Origin: Bacteroidaceae bacterium
Lineage (GTDB): Bacteria > Bacteroidota > Bacteroidia > Bacteroidales > Bacteroidaceae
Length of the DNA: 47,037 nt
Reading direction: 5' to 3'
NCBI GenBank assembly: GCA_017445145.1
Contig: JAFSVI010000180.1
Location: forward strand, 1-47,037
Below the pieces are notes generated by a model, which saw nothing but the letters and a program-made list of their open reading frames with translations, searched no databases and had not been told where the DNA came from. Numbering within the stretch: the first letter of the stretch is position 1; every line of letters starts with the position of its first letter. Below, in pieces: positions 36,840-43,006 of this stretch. A program made the translations under genes and the position numbers.

Positions 36840-37841
36840 TTACTTCACCTCCCAGATGTCGTTGGTCTCGAGCAGCTCGGCAAAGGTGTGGTACTTCTTC
36901 TGCGCGCTGACCTCGGCAATCTGCGCCTCCACGGCGTCGTTGTAGGTCGGGGCCTCCACGTCGCGGATGACGCCGAGGGCGATGGGGAAGCCGTCGCCGT
37001 CGCCCATGAGGGCCAGCTTGAGCTGCAGGGTGTTGTCCTCGGCATGGGCGTCGTGGACGAGGATGTCGTCGATGGTGTAGCCGTCCTTGCCTATCTCCAC
37101 CACCTTCAGGCCGAAGCCCTGCTGCACGAGGCCGTACTCGGAGTTCTCGCCGAAGACGAGCTTCTCGCCGTGGCGCACGTAGATGGCGTTCTTCTTGCGG
37201 CCGGCGGGGGTATATACGCTCTCGTGGGTGCCGTTGTTGAAGATGACGCAGTTCTGCAGAATCTCCGTCACGCTGGCGCCCTTGTGGGCACGGGCGGCCT
37301 TGAGCACCTCTATGGTGCCGGGGGCGTCTGTGGCCACGGCACGTGCGAAGAAGTGGCCGCGTGCGCCGAAGCACAGCTCTGCCGGGCGGAAGGGGTCCTC
37401 GACGGTGCCGTAGGGGCTGCTCTTGCTGACGAAGCCTCGTGGCGAGGTGGGCGAGTACTGTCCCTTGGTGAGGCCGTAGATGCGGTTGTTCAGGAGGATC
37501 ATGTTCAGGTCTATGTTGCGGCGGTTGGCATGTATGAAGTGGTTGCCGCCGATGGCCAGGCCGTCGCCGTCGCCGCTGATCTGCCACACGTCGAGGCGCG
37601 GATTGGTCACTTTCACGCCCGTGGCGATGGCTGCCGCGCGGCCGTGGATGGTGTTCATGCCGTAGGTGGCCATGTAGTGGGGCAGACGGCTGCTGCAGCC
37701 GATGCCGCTGATGACGGCGATGTCCTGGGGTGCCACGCCGATTTCGGCCAACGCCTTGTGCAGGTTGGCCAGGAAGAAGTGGTCGCCGCACCCGGGGCAC
37801 CACCGCGGCTGACCTTTCTTATAGTCTTGTGCTGTAAACAT
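36840..37841 (-). CDS. korB: 2-Oxoacid:ferredoxin oxidoreductase, beta subunit
   Basis: Thiamine-diphosphate subunit of 2-oxoglutarate (or related 2-oxoacid):ferredoxin oxidoreductase, which interconverts 2-oxoglutarate with succinyl-CoA, CO2 and reduced ferredoxin. The protein has 333 residues. RWCPGCGDHFFLANLHKAL and VISGIGCSSRLPHY lie in the N-terminal half; the ThDP/Mg motif is QISGDGDGLAIGGNHFIHANRRNIDLNMILLNN. PTSPRGFVSKSSPYGTVE is a family block. The partner korA is upstream on the same strand but is separated from korB by a roughly 600-bp inverted-repeat element with another gene. Substrate preference is inferred from family resemblance. Confidence 0.93.
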   Translation of the reverse strand: MFTAQDYKKGQPRWCPGCGDHFFLANLHKALAEIGVAPQDIAVISGIGCSSRLPHYMATYGMNTIHGRAAAIATGVKVTNPRLDVWQISGDGDGLAIGGNHFIHANRRNIDLNMILLNNRIYGLTKGQYSPTSPRGFVSKSSPYGTVEDPFRPAELCFGARGHFFARAVATDAPGTIEVLKAARAHKGASVTEILQNCVIFNNGTHESVYTPAGRKKNAIYVRHGEKLVFGENSEYGLVQQGFGLKVVEIGKDGYTIDDILVHDAHAEDNTLQLKLALMGDGDGFPIALGVIRDVEAPTYNDAVEAQIAEVSAQKKYHTFAELLETNDIWEVK

Positions 37842-37861
37842 ACTACTTATGATTTACTGAA

Positions 37862-37888
37862 CCACGAATTTCACAAATTTATCGAATT
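37862..37888. repeat. Left inverted repeat arm of GxxExxY cassette
   Basis: Begins CCACGAATTTCAC, composed of AATT-containing words; pairs imperfectly with 38432-38458. Confidence 0.75.
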
Positions 37889-37979
37889 GTTTCTTCGCAT
37901 CGGTATTATATCGAATTTAACGAATCTGTGAGGGGAGCAACACTGTTAAGAGAACACGTTATGGTGGAAACAGGCATGC

Positions 37980-38351
37980 TCAGACGAGATAGCGCTCATA
38001 TCGTAGTGAAGGCTCACCGAAATTGATGAGGAGAGCCAAGCTCATATTCGCTACTCTTGCATAATTGATAGCCTGTGAACGTTGATAGTCCTCTATTGCC
38101 TGCACAGCCTTCAGCTCTACGATGATGCGATTATAACAGATGAAATCAGGCTTAAACTCGGTCTTCAGCACTTGGTTCTGATAGGTAGCAAAGATTGGTT
38201 CCTCGCGTAAGAACGGAATGTTCTGCTGTTGGAATTCAATCTCCAAAGCATCCTGATAGACTTTCTCATGGAAGCCATAGCCAAAGAAGCGGTGTACAGC
38301 CATGGCTGCCCCGACTATCTTATATGACTCCTCTTTGAATAGAATATCCAT
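37980..38351 (-). CDS. GxxExxY protein (PD-(D/E)XK-like)
   Basis: Small protein of 123 residues in the GxxExxY family, whose fold is thought to be a PD-(D/E)XK nuclease-like domain; cellular role unknown. The name motif is GFHEKVY at residues 26-32; the nuclease-like residues are Asp69 (FKPDF) and Glu79-Leu-Lys81 (IIVELKAV). The ATG at 38351 (MDILFKEESYKIVGAAMAVH) matches the family start; an upstream ATG at 38399 would enter the inverted repeats. It is AT-richer than korA and korB. It sits in the same orientation between them, probably with its own near-leaderless transcript. Polar effects on korB expression would be expected. Confidence 0.88.
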   Translation of the reverse strand: MDILFKEESYKIVGAAMAVHRFFGYGFHEKVYQDALEIEFQQQNIPFLREEPIFATYQNQVLKTEFKPDFICYNRIIVELKAVQAIEDYQRSQAINYARVANMSLALLINFGEPSLRYERYLV

Positions 38352-38362
38352 CGTTGACCTTT

Positions 38363-38370
38363 CAAAACTA
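38363..38370 (-). promoter_or_regulatory. TAnnTTTG -7 box for GxxExxY gene
   Basis: Minus-strand TAGTTTTG lies 11 bp before the GxxExxY ATG, fitting the Bacteroidetes -7 consensus and predicting a very short leader. The box is inside the cassette, so the gene carries its own promoter and could also drive korB. Confidence 0.5.
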
Positions 38371-38431
38371 ATTAAGCGGTTTCCTCTCAATTCGTACAAT
38401 TTGCTAAAATTATGACGACAGGATAGCTTTG

Positions 38432-38458
38432 AATTCGAGTAATTCGTGCAATTAGTGG
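38432..38458. repeat. Right inverted repeat arm of GxxExxY cassette
   Basis: Ends GTGCAATTAGTGG; reverse complement matches 37862-37888 at 22 of 27 positions. Confidence 0.75.
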
Positions 38459-38473
38459 TGCTTTATTACTTTA

Positions 38474-40315
38474 TTATATCTGTTGGAATGCAGCTACGAG
38501 TTCGCTGACCACGAAGGGCTGGCCCTTGACTTGGTTGAACTGCGCGGGCACGAAGCCATCGACCTTCATGCGGAGGTAGGCGGCGAGCTGGCCCATGTTC
38601 TGTTCGGCCACGATGACGTGCGGGTAGCGCTTCAGCACCTCGGCGGTGTTGGCAGGCAGAGGGTTGAGGTAGCGCAGCTGTGCGAGAGCCACCTTGCGGC
38701 CTGCGGCGCGCAGCTCATCCATGGCGGCGTGGAGGTGTCCGTAGGTGCTGCCGAAGCCCACGATGAGCAGGTCGGCATCGTCCTTGTCGCCAATGACCTC
38801 GAGGTCGGGCACCTGGATGCGAGCCACCTTCTCGGCGCGGAGACGCGTCATGAGGTCGTGGTTCTCGGGGTTGGTGCTGATGGCACCCGTGCGGTTGTCT
38901 TTCTCCAGTCCGCCCAGGATGTGCGTGAAGCCCTCGCGTCCCGGCACGGCCCAGTAGCGGCTGCCGGTGGCCTCGTCGCGCATGTAGGGTGTCCACTTGC
39001 CGCGCAGCTCCTCGGGCACGTAGGGCGGGCAGATGGCCGGCATCTGCGCCATGTCTGGCAGACGGAAGGCTCCGCTGCCGTTGGCCACGAAGGCATCGGT
39101 GAGCAGCACGACGGGCGTCATGTGCTCCAGCGCGATCTTGGCGGCGTCGTAGGCGGCATAGAAGCAGTCCGTCGGGGAGAGGGCGGCCAGCACGGGCATG
39201 GGACTCTCGCCGTTGCGGCCGAAGAGCACCTGCAGGAGGTCGGTCTGCTCCGACTTCGTGGGCAGACCCGTGGCAGGTCCGCCGCGCTGCACATCGAGCA
39301 CCACGAGCGGCAGCTCCATGATTACGGCGAGGTTCATGGCCTCGCTCTTGAGGCAGATGCCGGGGCCGGAGGTGGACGTCACGGCCAGCGCCCCGGCGAA
39401 GCTGGCGCCGACGGCGCTGGCGCAGCCGGCAATCTCGTCCTCACACTGCACGGTCTTCACGCCGAGGCTCTTGTGCTTCGACAGCTCGTGGAGCACGTCC
39501 GTGGCGGGCGTGATGGGGTATGAACCGAGATAGAGCTGCAGACCTGCCTTCTCGGCAGCGGCTATGAAGCCGTAGGCCGTGGCCTTGTTGCCGGTGATGT
39601 CCATGTAGCGGCCGGGCACCTTCTCCTTGGTGTCGATGCGATAGACGTTCATGGCCGACGAGTGTGTGTTGTGGCCGTAGTCGTAGCCGGCCTGGATAAC
39701 CTTGATGTTGGCCTCGGCGATGGCGGGTTTCTTGGCGAACTTCTCACGCAGGAAGTTGAACGCCACGTCCAGGTCGCGGCTGAAGAGCCAGCACACGAGG
39801 CCCAGGGCGAACATGTTGCGGCACTTGAGCACGGACTTCTGGTCCATGTCCGTGTCGGCCAGCGCGTCCTTCACCATCGTGGTGAGCGGGCAGGCGATGA
39901 CGCGGTCGGGGTCCACGCTCATCTCGGCGATGTAGTCCGCGGTCTTGAACTCGGCCTTCTCCAGGTCCTTGGGCCCGAAGGCGTCGGTGTCGATGATGAT
40001 GGTGGCCGTAGGCTTGGCGTAGCGCAGCTGCGTCTTGAAGGCAGCGGCGTTCATGGCCACGAGCACGTCGCACAGGTCGCCCGGCGTATATACCTGCCCG
40101 GCGCCGATGTGCACCTGGAAGCCGCTGACGCCGGTGAGCGAGCCCTGCGGGGCGCGTATGTCCGCAGGGTAGTCAGGGAAGGTGGAGATGCTGTTGCCCA
40201 CAGTGGCACTAATGGTTGAGAAGATGTTGCCGGCGAGCTGCATGCCGTCGCCGCTGTCGCCGGAGAAGCGCACCACCACTTGCTCCAGCTCTTTGATGTC
40301 TAATCTATCTGCCAT
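38474..40315 (-). CDS. korA: 2-Oxoacid:ferredoxin oxidoreductase, gamma-alpha fusion
   Basis: Alpha subunit of the ferredoxin-linked 2-oxoacid oxidoreductase, with the gamma domain fused at the N-terminus (residues about 10-190: VVVRFSGDSGDGMQLAGNIFST, PDYPADIRAPQGSLTGVSGFQVHIG). The alpha part (about 210-610) includes LGSYPITPATDVLHELSKH, the CEDEIAGCASAVGASFAGALAVTSTSGPGICLKSEAMNLAV block and VLDVQRGGPATGLPTKSEQTDL. With 613 residues it is full length. It forms the functional enzyme with korB, from which it is now separated by the GxxExxY cassette. The product, substrate direction and partner ferredoxin are not shown by the sequence. Its start at 40315 (MADRLDIKELEQVVVRF) is well supported. 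Confidence 0.94.
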   Translation of the reverse strand: MADRLDIKELEQVVVRFSGDSGDGMQLAGNIFSTISATVGNSISTFPDYPADIRAPQGSLTGVSGFQVHIGAGQVYTPGDLCDVLVAMNAAAFKTQLRYAKPTATIIIDTDAFGPKDLEKAEFKTADYIAEMSVDPDRVIACPLTTMVKDALADTDMDQKSVLKCRNMFALGLVCWLFSRDLDVAFNFLREKFAKKPAIAEANIKVIQAGYDYGHNTHSSAMNVYRIDTKEKVPGRYMDITGNKATAYGFIAAAEKAGLQLYLGSYPITPATDVLHELSKHKSLGVKTVQCEDEIAGCASAVGASFAGALAVTSTSGPGICLKSEAMNLAVIMELPLVVLDVQRGGPATGLPTKSEQTDLLQVLFGRNGESPMPVLAALSPTDCFYAAYDAAKIALEHMTPVVLLTDAFVANGSGAFRLPDMAQMPAICPPYVPEELRGKWTPYMRDEATGSRYWAVPGREGFTHILGGLEKDNRTGAISTNPENHDLMTRLRAEKVARIQVPDLEVIGDKDDADLLIVGFGSTYGHLHAAMDELRAAGRKVALAQLRYLNPLPANTAEVLKRYPHVIVAEQNMGQLAAYLRMKVDGFVPAQFNQVKGQPFVVSELVAAFQQI

Positions 40316-40445
40316 CTGATGAATGTGAAATGATGTGGTTTGTTATCTTGAATTGAGGTATGGTCTCTGCACTTGAACTCACGGCGTCCCGGCGGCGCTG
40401 GCGCGCGCTGGCTGCCATAAGGATGCGCACCCGGTTGCTGCCGGA

Positions 40446-40481
40446 GTGGCGTGAGATGTGGCGTGAGGTGTGGCGTGTCTG
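40446..40481. repeat. 12-bp tandem repeats upstream of korA
   Basis: GTGGCGTGAGAT, GTGGCGTGAGGT and GTGGCGTGTCTG follow one another directly, three units with few changes. Confidence 0.75.
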
Positions 40482-40520
40482 ATATTTTGTGTGACGGAGG
40501 GTTGTATGCGTTGTCAATAG

Positions 40521-40576
40521 AAAAGGAGCGGATTCACAATCCACGGGTCGCTTGTCGCCGGTGAATTGTGAATCCG
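40521..40576 (-). terminator. Possible terminator after tRNA-Met
   Basis: CGGATTCACAAT (40529-40540) pairs perfectly with ATTGTGAATCCG (40565-40576) across a 24-nt loop. On the minus strand the stem is followed by the T-rich tract CTCCTTTTCTATT, consistent with intrinsic termination of the tRNA-Met transcript before korA. The loop is long, so this is tentative. Confidence 0.5.
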
Positions 40577-40693
40577 TCAGTGCGCTCGACCTATGGTCGC
40601 TTCGACACTTCGAAGAGGAGCATCGGTGTGCACGTTCATGCCAGCGCCTGTCTCCTTGAACCGCTGTTCCGTGGATATGTCGGAATCTCTGAG

Positions 40694-40767
40694 TGGACCA
40701 GCTAGGGCTTGAACCTAGGACCTCCAGATTATGAGTCTGTTGCTCTAACCAACTGAGCTACAAGTCC
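40694..40767 (-). tRNA. tRNA-Met (CAT), elongator-like
   Basis: A 74-nt tRNA with D-arm GCTC...GAGC, anticodon loop CTCATAA closed by ACAGA/TCTGG-type pairs (anticodon CAT), and T-arm CTAGG-TTCAAGC-CCTAG. Acceptor GGACTTG against CTGGTCC includes a U-G pair and a U-U mismatch. No encoded CCA. It is probably elongator Met; the Ile2 tRNA with a lysidine-modified CAT cannot be excluded by eye. Its acceptor lacks the C1-A72 mismatch of initiator tRNA. Confidence 0.9.
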
Positions 40768-40807
40768 ATTGCCTACACGCAAGGCGCATGCCTCCGTTTT
40801 GACGGCA

Positions 40808-40815
40808 CAAAGGTA
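40808..40815 (-). promoter_or_regulatory. TAnnTTTG -7 box for tRNA-Met
   Basis: Minus-strand TACCTTTG lies 40 bp upstream of the tRNA 5' end, fitting the Bacteroidetes -7 consensus. Confidence 0.6.
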
Positions 40816-40904
40816 GCACAAAATGTCCAAAGTTCAGGCCACGGAGGATATATTTTTCATCAATTTAATGTTTTTTCACTATTCCATGCCGCTGCCACAT
40901 GGCA

Positions 40905-41744
40905 TCAGAGCCGCTGTATCTGCTCTGCGGCCAGGCTTGTCACCTTGGCGATGAAGGCCGCGTCTGCACCCAGCGCCTTCATCTTACGTGCCATGTCGAT
41001 GTTGGCTTGCTCCATGCCTTGCTTCATACCCTCTTCATACTGACCTTCCATCACGGCTATGGTGTCGCGAAAATGGCGGATGCTGGCATCGTAGCGGATG
41101 CGGTCTTCGTGGGAGAGGGAAGCCACCTCGGCAATGCTGGCAATTTTCTGGAACACTGCATTCTGCAGCAGTTCCGGCATTCGTTGTAGTACGTCCATGT
41201 GCTTTAATACGTAAATCATTTGTTCGAAAACGGTGGCGCACTCCTCCAGCTCTTTCTGAAAAAGAGGCAACTGGAGGTAGATGAGCCGCATGCGGTCGCT
41301 GAACGGCGTCTTGTGGCGCATGTCCATCAACGAGACATCGGTACGGAAATCCGTGGATATGTCTTTCTGGTGGAAATTGAGAAACGCCACCAATATGGTT
41401 GCCTTTACATTATATTCCCATTCGGCACCGCGCTCGCCCTGCATGGCTATGGAACGCGAGATATAATATATGCTGCGGTTTTTGAAGAATGGCTGGCTCT
41501 TGTTCTGCATCTCCACTATGATATGCCCCCCATCCTCAAGCTCGCAGTATATGTCATATATGAGCGAACGGTCATTGTCGGCTATGCCGAGCTGCTCCTT
41601 GTCGAGGTATTTCAGATTGGCGATACAGTACTCGCCCTCGAGCAGCGTGTTGAGGAAAGTGATGAGGACGGGCTTTGAGATTTCTTGGCCGAAGATGCGC
41701 TTGAAACCTACATCTGTGAATGGGTTTATGAACTTGCTTATCAT
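40905..41744 (-). CDS. Rpn-family PD-(D/E)XK nuclease/putative transposase
   Basis: Member of the Rpn/PDDEXK_2 family, annotated elsewhere as recombination-promoting nuclease or putative transposase. The protein has 279 residues. The N-terminal INPFTDVGFKRIFGQEISKPVLITFLNTLL is typical; nuclease residues are Asp64 (LIYDIYCE) and Glu78-Met-Gln80 (HIIVEMQNK), the ExQ variant of the ExK motif that is common in this family. QPFFKNRSIYYISRSIAMQ follows. The C-terminal part has a helical EEGMKQGMEQ segment. It has its own canonical promoter, described separately. The gene is complete, and AT-richer than the core genes. The actual function (DNA cleavage, defence or mobility) is not known for most members. 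Confidence 0.9.
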   Translation of the reverse strand: MISKFINPFTDVGFKRIFGQEISKPVLITFLNTLLEGEYCIANLKYLDKEQLGIADNDRSLIYDIYCELEDGGHIIVEMQNKSQPFFKNRSIYYISRSIAMQGERGAEWEYNVKATILVAFLNFHQKDISTDFRTDVSLMDMRHKTPFSDRMRLIYLQLPLFQKELEECATVFEQMIYVLKHMDVLQRMPELLQNAVFQKIASIAEVASLSHEDRIRYDASIRHFRDTIAVMEGQYEEGMKQGMEQANIDMARKMKALGADAAFIAKVTSLAAEQIQRL

Positions 41745-41880
41745 ATTACGGCTTCTGTTATGCTATATCATAGCGAAACGGCTGCCCCGAGTTGGTTGCC
41801 TTTTGTCGAGCGAGCACTCGCCGGCGGTGAAACCCTGACGCATGCATGCCTGACATGACCGTTTCAACCTGATTTGTGTG

Positions 41881-41911
41881 CAAAACTAAGCATTAAAAAC
41901 GATGCCACAAA
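41881..41911 (-). promoter_or_regulatory. Canonical -33/-7 promoter for Rpn gene
   Basis: On the minus strand, TTTG (41908-41911) is followed after exactly 19 nt by TAGTTTTG (41881-41888), matching the Bacteroidetes sigma-ABfr consensus TTTG-N19-TAnnTTTG. It predicts a leader of about 130 nt for the Rpn-family gene. Confidence 0.75.
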
Positions 41912-42217
41912 GCTAATTAAGGAAGATTAACACTCTGCAGCACAAGGTGCCAGCACATGACTGGTCACCACGACCGCAAACCACATCACGCACAACGATC
42001 TCAGATGAAGCCCTGCCGCGGAGAAGCAAGCCACCTGCCACGCCCGAGATTTCGCCTTGCTTCATGGTGAAAAGTCACCTCACCCAACACAGACGGCGCT
42101 CGCCACCCCCTGCTCACCCACCCAGCGGCGCCAAGATGCGGGGGCATCGACGCGATGTTGAAACCGATGCACCACGATGCCCCCGGCTGCCAGCCTCCGA
42201 CAGACAAAGCCGCTACC

Positions 42218-42291
42218 GCGGCACGTAAGCTTTCTCCCCGCGGCACGTTTCCTCGCTCAGCGCGGAGCGTTTCCTCGCTCCCCGTGGAGCG
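42218..42291. repeat. 22-bp tandem repeats, about 3.5 copies
   Basis: Units start at 42218, 42240 and 42262, with a partial fourth at 42284. The last two full units share GTTTCCTCGCTC; all begin GCGG or GTGG. The units are non-coding as far as can be seen. Confidence 0.75.
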
Positions 42292-42415
42292 CATGGCTAC
42301 TTGCGCAGCATGTTGCTCCCCATTTTCAGCCGCAGACGACCCTCCACGCCTGAGATGGTCATACCTCCGCGATGGCCGAGCTATTTCTGCTGCAACAATA
42401 GGACTTTCTTCTCAT

Positions 42416-42453
42416 CCGAGGGCGAATTTCGCCTCCTCTCGGCCCCTTTTCTC
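42416..42453 (+). terminator. Nested hairpin with T-tract
   Basis: CCGAG (42416-42420) pairs with CTCGG (42438-42442), and inside it GGCGAA (42421-42426) pairs with TTCGCC (42428-42433). The sequence CCCCTTTTCTC follows. It could end a + strand transcript ahead of the leader promoter, or be part of a larger repeat unit. Confidence 0.4.
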
Positions 42454-42526
42454 ACAAAAACGGTTAAATGTTCGCCGCCGTTTGAAGATTTTTGGGCAAG
42501 AGGCTGCGACGCAACACATTTTTTTG

Positions 42527-42534
42527 TACCTTTG
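42527..42534 (+). promoter_or_regulatory. TAnnTTTG -7 box for structured leader
   Basis: TTTTTTTGTACCTTTG contains TACCTTTG, a match to the Bacteroidetes -7 consensus. Transcription would start near 42541. No TTTG with 19-nt spacing was found upstream. Confidence 0.55.
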
Positions 42535-42540
42535 CCGATG

Positions 42541-42702
42541 CATTGCGGCGGCTGCCCTGTGTCAATCCGACGGACGGGTGGCATAAGCTGGCGGTGCAGA
42601 CATCATGGACATAGGCGTTTTCTGACGCCTTGGTTTTGACGAAGTAAGAATCTCGCAAACTCGAACTGATTGTCAAAAACAAGGCAACGAGGACGCCCCT
42701 TG
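42541..42702 (+). ncRNA. Candidate structured RNA or leader element
   Basis: A promoter-led non-coding stretch with three strong and mutually exclusive pairings: AGGCGT (42613-42618) with ACGCCT (42625-42630); GCCTTGGTTTTGAC (42627-42640) with GTCAAAAACAAGGC (42672-42685), 13 of 14 paired around a 31-nt loop; and CAAGG (42680-42684) with CCTTG (42698-42702). Overlapping arms of this kind suggest a switch or attenuator, or a stand-alone small RNA. No protein-coding frame fits. It lies about 300 nt ahead of the helicase start. I do not recognise a named RNA family. Confidence 0.4.
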
Positions 42703-43006
42703 GGATGTTTATAGACAGCCCATATTGTGTATATACAAGGATGGCGAGACAGCCATCAGTGTATCCGCATGGGTAATCACTATAGCATTCACTGTGGGGC
42801 TCTCCACGTTGCTCGTTTCGACAATCAGGGCAATGCGAGAGCCTTTACTTCGTGGAACGGGCAACAGGACTGGCTCCACGTTTTTTATGCTCCTTGGTGT
42901 AGAGACCTGAATCAATAACCCGCAGCCTTCGGGGAGCCTGGCCGCACAAGAATCGGGATTCTTTGCACGCAAAACGGCATAGCCGAGCGGCAAATCCCTC
43001 AATGAG

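Larger units (their letters stand above)
37862..38458 (-). mobile_element. Inverted-repeat cassette carrying GxxExxY gene
   Basis: A roughly 597-bp, AT-rich segment between korA and korB is bounded by imperfect 27-bp inverted repeats at 37862-37888 and 38432-38458 (22 of 27 positions match), made of repeated AATT and CACGAATT-like words. A second inner inverted pair, 37914-37933 and 38383-38401, shares most bases. Only 35 bp of presumed original korA-korB spacer remain outside (38459-38473 and 37842-37861). The cassette holds one gene with its own -7 box and no transposase. No convincing target-site duplication was seen. Whether it moves on its own, by a helper, or is a recombination remnant is inference. 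Confidence 0.6.
40316..40693. other. Intergenic region between korA and tRNA-Met
   Basis: No credible gene. It holds a three-copy 12-bp tandem repeat (40446-40481), a long inverted repeat (40529-40576), and several palindromic words. The 79-codon open frame that overlaps the korA start on the minus strand has Arg/Ser/His-rich composition and no recognisable domain. Confidence 0.7.
41745..42526. other. Long intergenic region before helicase leader
   Basis: No convincing gene. The stretch holds the Rpn promoter (41881-41911), 22-bp GC-rich tandem repeats (42218-42291) and a hairpin followed by a T-tract (42416-42453). Open frames here are short, Arg/Ser/Pro-rich or Cys-rich and lack recognisable domains. 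It may contain remnants of older elements. Confidence 0.6.

Noticed and set aside
40305..40544. 79-codon minus-strand frame overlapping the korA start
   Set aside because: Low-complexity Arg/Ser/His composition and overlap with a secure start; crosses tandem repeats and a terminator-like hairpin.
40694..40767. tRNA-Met as the integration site of the defence island
   Set aside because: The tRNA 3' end faces korA, not the island, and no second copy of the 3' end was found within the window.
42155..42639. Overlapping small frames within the gene-free region
   Set aside because: Biased composition from GC-rich repeats and no consistent start or domain.
42725..42910. 61-codon frame with a hydrophobic central segment just upstream of the helicase
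   Set aside because: It starts with TTG, has no recognisable family, and competes with other open frames on both strands of the same stretch; the hydrophobic run could be a chance effect. Kept as possible but not annotated.
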